Assembly: GCA_009885595.1 (NCBI GenBank)
Contig: VFKJ01000633.1
Span: 1-11,864, forward strand
Direction: 5' to 3'
Source: Myxococcales bacterium
GTDB taxonomy: Bacteria; Myxococcota; Myxococcia; Myxococcales; Myxococcaceae
DNA length: 11,864 bases
Numbering within the stretch: position 1 is the stretch's first letter; every line of letters begins with the position of its first letter. The translations under genes and the position numbers were made by a program. Below, piece by piece: positions 6,345 through 11,750 of this stretch. The notes beneath the pieces were generated by a model. That model was not told where the DNA came from and did no database searches. It was given only the letters and a program-made list of their open reading frames with translations.

Positions 6345-7152
6345 CGGTCTTCTCCGTCTGAAGCGTCACCAGCGGCGAGGCCGAAACGACCTCGGTCGGC
6401 ACCGACCAGAGCTTCTGGTCGAGCAGGTGGCTCGTATGCAGGTTGCCCATCGCGGACAGGAGCGAGCTCCGCAGCATGGGAATTTCTTTCGAGAGCTCGT
6501 CCACCAGCCGCTTGACCCGCTTGCGCTGGAGGTTCTCCTGCGAGCCACACAGATCGCAGGGAATGATGGGGAACTTCATCAGCTCGGCGAAGCGCGCGAT
6601 CTCGGTCTCGGGCGCGTAGGCGAGCGGGCGGATGACGGTGTTGCGGCCATCGTCGCTCTTGAGCCTGGGGGGCATGGTGGCCGTCTTGCCCGCGAAGAAC
6701 TGGTTGAGCAACAGGGTGTGAATGAGATCGTCGCGGTGGTGGCCCAGCGCCAACTTGGTGCAGCCCAGGTCGACCGCCGCGTTGTAGAGGATGCCGCGTC
6801 GCAGTCGCGAGCAGAGGCTGCACTGGGTGACGCCGGGCTTCAGCTTCTCCAGCACGATGCTGTAGGTGTCTTCCTCGAGCAGCTTGTAGGCGTACCCCTG
6901 CTGCTGCAGCCAGCCTTCCAGCAGGTCCGAGGGGAAGCCCGGGTGGCCCTGGTCGAGGTTGACGGCGATGAGGTCGAACTTCACCGGGGCGCGTTTTTGC
7001 AGCACGCGCAGCAGGTGGAGCATCGTGTACGAGTCCTTGCCCCCCGAGATGGCGACCAGGATGCGGTCCCCCGACTCGATGAGGGAGAAGTCGTGCACGG
7101 CCTTGCCGACGTGCTGCAGGAGCGATTTCTCCAGTCGGTTGAGCTCGTCCAC
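6334..7152 (-). CDS. ttcA: tRNA 2-thiocytidine(32) synthetase TtcA
   Basis: This 272-residue PP-loop ATPase adds sulfur to C32 of some tRNAs. The ATP-binding S-G-G-K-D-S motif is at 36-41. Cysteines C111 and C114 (C-S-L-C-S-R-L-R-R-G) and C199 (P-C-D-L-C-G-S-Q) match the Fe-S cluster ligands of the TtcA family, and G-H-H-R-D-D follows the family pattern for the conserved ATP-site region. Escherichia coli TtcA is about 311 residues, so this copy is somewhat short but has all key parts. GTG 7152 is preceded by AGGAG with 6 bases spacing (7159-7163 on the opposite strand), which fixes the start. It is the first gene of a minus-strand operon with the TerB-domain and PhnD-like genes and is divergent from ribonuclease D. 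Confidence 0.93.
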   Translation of the reverse strand: MDELNRLEKSLLQHVGKAVHDFSLIESGDRILVAISGGKDSYTMLHLLRVLQKRAPVKFDLIAVNLDQGHPGFPSDLLEGWLQQQGYAYKLLEEDTYSIVLEKLKPGVTQCSLCSRLRRGILYNAAVDLGCTKLALGHHRDDLIHTLLLNQFFAGKTATMPPRLKSDDGRNTVIRPLAYAPETEIARFAELMKFPIIPCDLCGSQENLQRKRVKRLVDELSKEIPMLRSSLLSAMGNLHTSHLLDQKLWSVPTEVVSASPLVTLQTEKTDAA

Positions 7153-7172
7153 GAATGACTCCTGAAGAAGAC

Positions 7173-7217
7173 CCCCCGGCCCTCTGCGCGGCCGATAGCC
7201 CAGAATCGGGGGTTTTT
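7173..7217 (+). terminator. GC hairpin with T5 in the ttcA/rnd divergent region
   Basis: CCCCC (7173-7177) can pair with GGGGG (7208-7212), enclosing shorter GGCC/GGCC and CCGAT/ATCGG pairings, and TTTTT (7213-7217) follows. This looks like an intrinsic-terminator shape on the plus strand, yet no plus-strand gene ends upstream. It might stop antisense transcription out of the ttcA region, or be part of the leader or promoter DNA of ribonuclease D. The loop is long and the evidence weak. Confidence 0.25.
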
Positions 7218-7244
7218 GCTAGTGGCGTATCCGTGCCCATTCCG

Positions 7245-8384
7245 ATGACGACCCTCGACGTGACCCGCGCTGAACAGATGGGGCTGGTAACAGACACCCT
7301 CGCCCCCGTGACGGAGCTCGCCGTCGATGTCGAGGCTGATTCGATGCATCACTTCCGGGCGAGGCTGTGTTTCGTGCAGCTCGGCACCGATCGCGACATC
7401 TTCCTGCTCGACACCCTGGTGCCCGAGGTGAGCCCGAAGAACATCGCGGCCACCTTCGAGAACCCCCTCGTCACCAAGTTCTTTCACGCCGCGCAGGGCG
7501 ATCTTCAGTACCTCGCTGAAGAGGGCGTGAGGGTGCGCGGGCTGTTCGACACCCACCGCGCGGCGACGCTGCTGGGGTGGCCGAAGGTGGGGCTGGTCGA
7601 CCTGGTGAAGGAGAAGCTGGGCGCCACCCTCAAGAAAGAGCACCAGCAGTCGGACTTTTCCCTGCGGCCGCTGCCGCCGGAGCTGCGCGAGTACATCGCC
7701 GACGACGTGCGCTACCTGTGCGAGGTGGGCCGGTGGGTGCGCGAGGCGTGCCTGAAGGCGGACATCCTCGAAGAGGTGCTGCTCGACTGCGATCGCATGT
7801 GTGACGACGCGGCGGCGCGGCCCGACCCCGCGGCGGACTACCAGCCCAAGCTGCCAAGGCAGGGGCTGAGCCGCGAGCAGTTCGTGGTGGCCTTCCATCT
7901 CGCGCACGCGCTGCACCAGAAGCGGCTCGAGTGGGCGGCGGCGGAGGACCTGCCGATGGGCCGCATGCTCTCGAACATGGCGTTGGGGGCGATCGCCACC
8001 AAGCCGCCCGCCGACTTGCGGGCGATGGTGAAGCTCGAAGGGGTGCGGGGGGCCTTCGTGCGCGCGCACGGCGACGAGGTGATGGGGCTCATCGAGCGCA
8101 TCCAGGCCGAGGTGAAGGCGGGCGCGCTGCAGGCGCCTGACGAGAAGAAGGACCGCGATCCCAAGCGCAAGAAGCGCGAAGAGGCGCTGCTGGAGTGGCG
8201 CAAGATCGAGGCGGCCACCCGCAAGGTGACGGGCTCGGCGGTGCTGTCGAACGGGTTGGTGGCAGACCTCGCCACCTCGCCCCCGGCGACCCTCGCGGAG
8301 TTCGAAAAGGTGCCGTATTTCGGGATGAAACGGCTCACGCGCTACGGGGCGGCGTTGCTCGCGCTGCTCGACCCGCTCAGGTAG
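7245..8384 (+). CDS. rnd: Ribonuclease D with two HRDC domains
   Basis: This 3'-5' exoribonuclease of the DEDDy family trims 3' ends of tRNA precursors and other stable RNAs. Counting from ATG 7245, the catalytic residues are D28 and E30 (V-D-V-E-A-D-S), D86 (H-A-A-Q-G-D), and Y150 and D154 (Y-I-A-D-D-V). The C-terminal half holds one clear HRDC nucleic-acid-binding domain (about 205-285) and a second, after a Lys/Arg-rich linker, ending in F-G-M-K-R-L-T-R-Y-G. The length of 379 residues is close to the 375 of E. coli RNase D. The frame is open to ATG 7155, but that start would leave two bases to the divergent ttcA start, overlap its ribosome site and add 30 residues outside the fold. GTG 7233 is also possible. 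No strong ribosome site precedes any of the three. Confidence 0.92.
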   Translation: MTTLDVTRAEQMGLVTDTLAPVTELAVDVEADSMHHFRARLCFVQLGTDRDIFLLDTLVPEVSPKNIAATFENPLVTKFFHAAQGDLQYLAEEGVRVRGLFDTHRAATLLGWPKVGLVDLVKEKLGATLKKEHQQSDFSLRPLPPELREYIADDVRYLCEVGRWVREACLKADILEEVLLDCDRMCDDAAARPDPAADYQPKLPRQGLSREQFVVAFHLAHALHQKRLEWAAAEDLPMGRMLSNMALGAIATKPPADLRAMVKLEGVRGAFVRAHGDEVMGLIERIQAEVKAGALQAPDEKKDRDPKRKKREEALLEWRKIEAATRKVTGSAVLSNGLVADLATSPPATLAEFEKVPYFGMKRLTRYGAALLALLDPLR

Positions 8385-8393
8385 CTGGCTTGC

Positions 8394-8416
8394 AGGGAGG
8401 CTAGACCTCCTTCTTT
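8394..8416 (+). terminator. Probable intrinsic terminator after rnd
   Basis: Ten bases after the ribonuclease D stop, GGAGG (8396-8400) and CCTCC (8406-8410) form a stem around CTAGA. A G-U and an A-T pair extend it outward to about 7 bp, and TTCTTT (8411-8416) follows. The stem is short for an intrinsic terminator, but position and T-rich tail fit. Confidence 0.5.
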
Positions 8417-8451
8417 GAACCATGTAGGTGCTGTCTCTCAAGTACTCGAAA

Positions 8452-8457
8452 AAGGAG
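8452..8457 (+). promoter_or_regulatory. Strong Shine-Dalgarno site of the small charged-protein gene
   Basis: AAGGAG stands 7 bases before ATG 8465. It is the best ribosome site in the window, where most genes have weak ones or rely on overlap, and it supports the 60-codon ORF as a real, well-translated gene. Confidence 0.75.
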
Positions 8458-8464
8458 TCGGCCC

Positions 8465-8647
8465 ATGTTCAACGGACCCTCGAAGCGGCAAAAAGAGCTC
8501 GCTCGCCTGGAGCACAAGAAGGAGAAGGCGGCCAAGCTGTCGGAGCGCAAGAAGGAGAAGGAAGCGCGCGGCCCGAAGGACCCCAACGCGGTCGATCCCG
8601 ACATCGCGCACATCGTTCCCGGCCCCCAGCCGATCCCCGAAGAGTAA
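8465..8647 (+). CDS. Small highly charged protein, 60 residues, function unknown
   Basis: The sequence starts M-F-N-G-P-S-K-R-Q-K-E-L, followed by a Lys/Glu/Arg-rich helix (about residues 6-34, likely a coiled coil or single charged helix). It ends in a Pro-rich acidic tail with D-P-D-I-A and V-P-G-P-Q-P-I-P-E-E. There is no signal peptide or membrane segment. The AAGGAG ribosome site and ATG start make it a credible gene. The strongly basic helix with an acidic, disordered tail would suit a nucleic-acid or ribosome-associated role, but I recognise no named family and this is only a guess. It has its own 80-base upstream gap after a probable terminator, so it is likely transcribed independently of rnd. 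Confidence 0.7.
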   Translation: MFNGPSKRQKELARLEHKKEKAAKLSERKKEKEARGPKDPNAVDPDIAHIVPGPQPIPEE

Positions 8648-8688
8648 GGGGTTACCGAAACAAAGGGGCGTCAGCGCGAGTCGAGTGA

Positions 8689-9609
8689 GTGGCCAACCTG
8701 GTGCTGCTCCTGGTGTGTTTCTTCGTCGGCGTGTTCGCGCGCCGGACGAAGGCCTTGCCTGAAGAGAGCCACCGGGCGGTCAACGCGTGGGTGATGTTCG
8801 TGTCGTTGCCGGCGTTGGTGTTTCGCTCGATTCACGGAGTGAAGCTCGACGTCGCGATGCTGTGGTCGTCGGCGAGCCTGTGGCTGGTGTTCTTCGTGCC
8901 GGCCGGGGTGGCGCTGCTGCTGGTTCGGCGCGGTGGCTCGCGTGAGCACCTGGGGGCGTTGGCGTTGTGTTGTGGGCTGGGGAACACCGCGTTCGTGGGG
9001 CTGCCGCTGATCGAAGCGATCGCGGGCAAGGAGGCGCTGGGCCCGGCGGCGGTCGTCGATCAACTCGGCAGCTTCCTGGCGCTCTTCCTCTTCGCGATCC
9101 CCTTCGCCGCGCACCTATCTCCCTCTCCTCCCGAAGGGGGAGAGGGTCGGGGAGAGGGGAGACCCCTTTTCCGCCTGCTCAAGTCGCCCGCGATGATCGC
9201 GCTCGTCCTCGCCGTCGCGCTGCGCGAAGTCGCGATGCCGCAGCCCCTGAGCGAAGTGATCAACCGCCTCGCCGACATGCTGAGCCCGCTGGCGCTGGCG
9301 GCGATCGGTTGGCAGCTCGACCTCTCCTCGCTCTCGGGAAACGGCAAACGAATCGCGACGGGGCTGACCTGGAAGCTCTTGCTCGCCCCCGCGATGGTGC
9401 TCGGGCTGTTGCTGCTCTTCCGTGGGCAGCTCGGCTTCGCCGACAAGGTGGTGGTCGCGCAGGCGGCGATGGCGCCGATGGTGACCGCCGGCGTGGTGGC
9501 GGCGGACCACCGCCTCGCGCCCGGGTTGGCGTCTGCGCTGATCGCGGTGGGGGTGCCGCTCAGCCTGGTCACGGTGCCGTTGTGGTGGCAGGCGATGAGC
9601 TACCTATGA
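8689..9609 (+). CDS. AEC-family transporter with a palindromic repeat inserted in frame
   Basis: This 306-residue membrane protein matches the auxin efflux carrier (AEC) family, secondary carriers for organic acids and similar anions. It shows the opening hydrophobic helix with F-F-V-G-V-F-A-R-R-T-K, the first-half motifs F-V-S-L-P-A-L-V-F and G-L-G-N-T-A-F-V-G-L-P-L, and a second half with P-L-A-L-A-A-I-G. It would have two bundles of about five spans joined by a central loop. That loop (about 144-157) reads S-P-S-P-P-E-G-G-E-G-R-G-E-G and is encoded by a copy of the window's palindromic repeat (9121-9159). The frame is kept and the segment between bundles is usually hydrophilic, so the protein may still work. 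The start is GTG 8689, with no clear ribosome site. The substrate cannot be told. The stop overlaps the next gene's ATG (ATGA). Confidence 0.88.
   Translation: MANLVLLLVCFFVGVFARRTKALPEESHRAVNAWVMFVSLPALVFRSIHGVKLDVAMLWSSASLWLVFFVPAGVALLLVRRGGSREHLGALALCCGLGNTAFVGLPLIEAIAGKEALGPAAVVDQLGSFLALFLFAIPFAAHLSPSPPEGGEGRGEGRPLFRLLKSPAMIALVLAVALREVAMPQPLSEVINRLADMLSPLALAAIGWQLDLSSLSGNGKRIATGLTWKLLLAPAMVLGLLLLFRGQLGFADKVVVAQAAMAPMVTAGVVAADHRLAPGLASALIAVGVPLSLVTVPLWWQAMSYL
9121..9159 (-). repeat. Palindromic repeat copy A, inside the AEC transporter gene
   Basis: The core is CCCTCTCC (9121-9128) with GGAGAGGG (9139-9146), followed by the single arm TCGGGGAGAGGG. Arm order is reversed relative to copies B (10315-10350) and D (11505-11544), so it is given as minus. 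It adds about 13 codons in frame to the central loop of the transporter. The other three copies are between genes. Confidence 0.75.
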
Positions 9610-10313
9610 CGCGCGCGGGGATCATCGAGCTCGACCTCGACGGCCGCGGACCGAAGCGGGGGTTCGTGTTCGATCCGCACCGGCTGGCGTTGCCGTGTTG
9701 GGCGGAGGTGAGCGCGCGGCCGTCGTTGCTGCTGACGCTCGATCGCCACTTCGACACGGTGCCTCCACAGCACCCGCCGGCGCGCGACCTGAGCGTGGAC
9801 GCACTGGATCGACACGCGCGGGAGAAGCTCGACCATCGCAACTACGATCACGTCCTCGCGGCGATCAGCGGGGGGATCATCTCGGACGCGATCCTCGTGG
9901 CGCGCGCGAAGCCGGTGGGCGCGGTCACGGTGCGCGACGATCTCGTCTGCGCGCCGACGGTCGATCTGATCGCAGCGGAGTGGGGGACGGCGCACGCCAC
10001 GCCCGAGGGAAAACGCGCGCACCAGGCGGTGACGCAGGCGACCTCGATCATCCTCGACGTGGATCTCGACTGCTTCACTACGCCGAGCGACGCGGACCCA
10101 ACGACGATCGTGCCGTGGTCGCTCGAGCTCATCCGCGAGTTCGTGATGCCGCGGGGCAGCGAGGCGTTCTGGGATGCGGTGCTGGGCAAGTGCGCCGGCT
10201 TCACCTTCGCGCGCGAGCCGTCGCACTGCGGCGGGCTCATCGCCTCGGGGCGCTTGTTCGAGCACGCCTGCCAGGTGTTGTTCGTGGAGTTGTTCCGAAC
10301 TGACTTGCCGTAA
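9606..10313 (+). CDS. Conserved hypothetical protein, arginase-fold/UPF0489-like
   Basis: This 235-residue protein starts at an ATG overlapping the transporter stop (ATGA), so it is translated by coupling. Visible motifs are L-L-L-T-L-D-R-H-F-D-T (about 38-48), A-A-I-S-G-G-I-I-S, I-I-L-D-V-D-L-D-C-F (about 149-158) and R-E-P-S-H-C-G-G near the end. A D-x-D-x-D-x-F strand end with an upstream D-x-H-x-D resembles the metal-site pattern of arginase/deacetylase-fold proteins, especially the UPF0489 group; this is motif resemblance, not a firm family call. The early stretch G-I-I-E-L-D-L-D-G and R-L-A-L-P-C-W-A suits a compact cytoplasmic enzyme. There is no signal peptide or membrane span. Pairing with a carrier suggests it may act on the carried compound or a related amide, which is inference. 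Confidence 0.6.
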   Translation: MTRAGIIELDLDGRGPKRGFVFDPHRLALPCWAEVSARPSLLLTLDRHFDTVPPQHPPARDLSVDALDRHAREKLDHRNYDHVLAAISGGIISDAILVARAKPVGAVTVRDDLVCAPTVDLIAAEWGTAHATPEGKRAHQAVTQATSIILDVDLDCFTTPSDADPTTIVPWSLELIREFVMPRGSEAFWDAVLGKCAGFTFAREPSHCGGLIASGRLFEHACQVLFVELFRTDLP

Positions 10314-10314
10314 G

Positions 10315-10350
10315 CCCTCTCCCCGACCCTCTCCCCCGCGGGGGAGAGGG
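10315..10350 (+). repeat. Palindromic repeat copy B at the convergent gene ends; possible two-way terminator
   Basis: A CCCTCTCCCCGA arm (10315-10326) is followed by a perfect 24-base palindrome (10327-10350) with arms CCCTCTCCCC and GGGGAGAGGG around CGCG. It starts one base after the 10313 stop and ends 10 bases before the convergent DUF3570-protein stop. A very stable stem could end transcription from both sides; there is only a weak T-containing tail (GATTCT) on the plus side and none on the minus side. Confidence 0.8.
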
Positions 10351-10360
10351 AGATTCTGAG

Positions 10361-11428
10361 TCAATATTCCCAGGACGCGTCGAGCATGCCGATGACCGCG
10401 TTGCGATTCGTCAGCAGCGGGTGTTCGAGGTAGCGCATGTGCAAGAAGTCCGCGCCAAGCCCGACGCGGAAGTTCTCGCCCCAGGTGACCTCCGGGGTCC
10501 AGTCGAGGTGAAGGCTGCCGAGCGCGGTCCACATGGGCCCGAACTCCTTCTCCGCGGTGCGCAGCGACGGCGCCTCGGGGAGCGTCTCGTAGCGCTTCCG
10601 GTAGAACGAGACGCCCGTCTGCGTGTGCCCCCGCGCTTCGCCCACCAGCGTCCACGCGGGGGTGAAGCTGAACGAGGCCCGCGCGCTCGCGGTGTGCGCG
10701 AGCATGCCCCAGGAGTCTGCGTAGAACGTGTACTCGGCCGCGGAGAACAGGGCCGGCGTCAGGCGCGCGCGCACCCGCACCGTGCCCGACTGCCGGGCGC
10801 GGAAGTCGGGCGTGCGCTCGGCGATGCCGGTGCCCTGCAGCGCCTCGCCGGGGAAGTAGAGCCTCACGAAGCGGTAGGGGTTGGCCTGGTAGCCGCCCAC
10901 CAGGGTCAGGCCGTACGCGAGGTCGAGCACCACCGTGGGGCTGAGCACGTGAGACCAGCTGGCCTCGAGTTGGTGCGTCTGGCGGAACGCCTCGAAGATG
11001 GGATCTCCGACGCGGCCGATGCGTGACCAGCCGAAGGCGTACGCGAGGCCCAGGGTCACGAGGCGATCGAACACGTCGCGGGTGGCGCCGACGGAGAAGC
11101 CGTTGGTGAGGAAGTCGGGCTCGTGGGAGAGGGCGTAGCCCGCGGTGAGGCCGGTGCCGGCGACGGGGGCCCAGCGGGCGTCGACGGCGGCGTGGAAGCG
11201 GGTCTCGCGGAAGCCGCGGGGCGAGGCGGCGCTCACGATGTCCACCGAGGCGGCGCTCACCACGTCCACGCCGGCGGTGGCGTCGAGCTCGACGGGGCCC
11301 AGCGCGCCGCTGCCCCGCGCGGTAGGAGAGACGACGGTGACCTCGTTGTCGTCGGCGTAGACCGAGACGGTGGCAGAGGCGTTCTCCGCGGCCTGGGCGC
11401 TCCAGGCGAAGAGGAGGATGCCCAGCAC
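10361..11428 (-). CDS. DUF3570-type outer-membrane beta-barrel protein
   Basis: From GTG 11428 the protein has 355 residues. It starts L-G-I-L-L-F-A-W-S-A-Q-A / A-E-N, a hydrophobic core with an A-Q-A cleavage site but no basic residues before it. The rest alternates polar and aromatic residues in beta-strand fashion (for example G-L-T-A-G-Y-A-L-S-H-E-P-D) and ends W-E-Y, the terminal aromatic typical of barrel proteins. I assign DUF3570 from this pattern, from the D-I-V-S-A-A-S-P-R-G segment and from its DUF4266 and ApbE neighbours. Residues 54-69 are a duplicated V-D-x-V-S-A-A-S unit encoded by a 24-bp tandem repeat. The frame stays open to ATG 11623, but that stretch is repeat DNA and overlaps the DUF4266 gene. 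The inserted repeats may have replaced the original start; GGGGAGAGGGGG from the repeat now lies just upstream. Confidence 0.75.
   Translation of the reverse strand: MLGILLFAWSAQAAENASATVSVYADDNEVTVVSPTARGSGALGPVELDATAGVDVVSAASVDIVSAASPRGFRETRFHAAVDARWAPVAGTGLTAGYALSHEPDFLTNGFSVGATRDVFDRLVTLGLAYAFGWSRIGRVGDPIFEAFRQTHQLEASWSHVLSPTVVLDLAYGLTLVGGYQANPYRFVRLYFPGEALQGTGIAERTPDFRARQSGTVRVRARLTPALFSAAEYTFYADSWGMLAHTASARASFSFTPAWTLVGEARGHTQTGVSFYRKRYETLPEAPSLRTAEKEFGPMWTALGSLHLDWTPEVTWGENFRVGLGADFLHMRYLEHPLLTNRNAVIGMLDASWEY
11222..11269 (-). repeat. 24-bp tandem duplication in the DUF3570 gene
   Basis: Units 11222-11245 and 11246-11269 are directly repeated with two differences in 24 bases. They are in frame and encode V-D-V-V-S-A-A-S then V-D-I-V-S-A-A-S, residues 54-69 of the DUF3570-type protein. 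The small divergence suggests a fairly recent duplication or selection to keep both units. Confidence 0.85.
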
Positions 11429-11442
11429 CGCGCCGCCTGTCC

Positions 11443-11477
11443 CCCTCTCCCCGCGGGGGAGAGGGTCGGGGTGAGGG
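11443..11477 (-). repeat. Palindromic repeat copy C, upstream of the DUF3570 gene
   Basis: A CCCTCTCCCC (11443-11452) / GGGGGAGAGGG (11455-11465) stem is followed by the arm TCGGGGTGAGGG (11466-11477). Its orientation is opposite to copy D, 27 bases away. It lies 14 bases upstream of the proposed GTG start and supplies purine-rich sequence there on the minus strand. Confidence 0.8.
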
Positions 11478-11504
11478 CCTGTCAGCCGAGCCTCGCTGGT
11501 CTGC

Positions 11505-11544
11505 CCCTCTCCCTGACCCTCTCCCCGCTGGTGCGGGGAGAGGG
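11505..11544 (+). repeat. Palindromic repeat copy D, between DUF4266 and DUF3570 genes
   Basis: A CCCTCTCCCTGA arm (11505-11516) is followed by a perfect 12-bp stem: CCCTCTCCCCGC (11517-11528), loop TGGT, GCGGGGAGAGGG (11533-11544). It begins 8 bases after the DUF4266 stop in the direction of transcription. Together with copy C it makes a nested inverted pair of about 100 bases that could reduce or process the transcript between the two genes. Confidence 0.8.
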
Positions 11545-11552
11545 AATTCAGC

Positions 11553-11750
11553 TCAGTTGCAGCCACACGCTGCTCCGGCCGCGCGCGACGCGCCCTCAGT
11601 CCCCTCACGCACCGACAGCACATGCTTGCGCGCCGCTGCCCGCCCCGCCGACGGATCCGCCTTCATCCTGCGATCCGCGAGCACGCCCCGCTGCCAGGGC
11701 GCGATCTTCACGCACCCACCCAGCAGCATCACCACCCAAAGCCACCTCAC
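11553..11750 (-). CDS. DUF4266-type small lipoprotein
   Basis: This 65-residue protein has a short signal sequence (M-R-W-L-W-V-V-M-L-L) and a lipobox L-G-G-C at residues 10-13, so the mature form would be about 53 residues anchored through C13. The mature part begins C-V-K-I-A-P-W-Q-R-G-V-L-A-D, carries H-V-L-S-V-R-E-G and ends A-C-G-C-N. These are hallmarks I associate with DUF4266, a family usually found with DUF3570 proteins and ApbE flavin transferases. The family role is not established; an envelope redox function with ApbE-attached FMN is likely. GTG 11750 overlaps the ApbE stop (GTGA), so it is coupled to that gene. The next gene starts about 125 bases on, after two repeat copies. Confidence 0.8.
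   Translation of the reverse strand: MRWLWVVMLLGGCVKIAPWQRGVLADRRMKADPSAGRAAARKHVLSVREGTEGASRAAGAACGCN

Noticed and set aside
5376..7158. Long plus-strand open frames opposite the TerB and ttcA genes
   Set aside because: They are shadows of the minus-strand operon, whose products have recognisable PP-loop, Cys and TerB motifs and proper ribosome sites.
7155..7244. Upstream ATG extension of ribonuclease D
   Set aside because: It would start two bases from the divergent ttcA start and overlap its ribosome site; the shorter form is 379 residues, close to E. coli RNase D.
8417..8437. GAACC...GTCT as an ECF-type promoter before the small charged-protein gene
   Set aside because: The spacing of about 11 bases is too short for the usual 16-17.
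6981..8441. Long minus-strand frame opposite ribonuclease D
   Set aside because: It shows no domains and would overlap ttcA in another frame; the plus strand has all DEDDy residues.
8967..9605. Upstream part of the open frame ending at 10313
   Set aside because: It overlaps the AEC transporter in another frame and reads as low-complexity Arg/Gly sequence; the real start is ATG 9606 at the ATGA overlap.
9121..11544. CRISPR array made of the four similar repeats
   Set aside because: Spacing is irregular (27 bases to over 1 kb), orientation varies and one copy is coding; these are dispersed palindromic elements.
11429..11623. Upstream ATG extension of the DUF3570-type protein
   Set aside because: The added residues come from repeat DNA and overlap the DUF4266 gene; the signal-sequence core follows GTG 11428.
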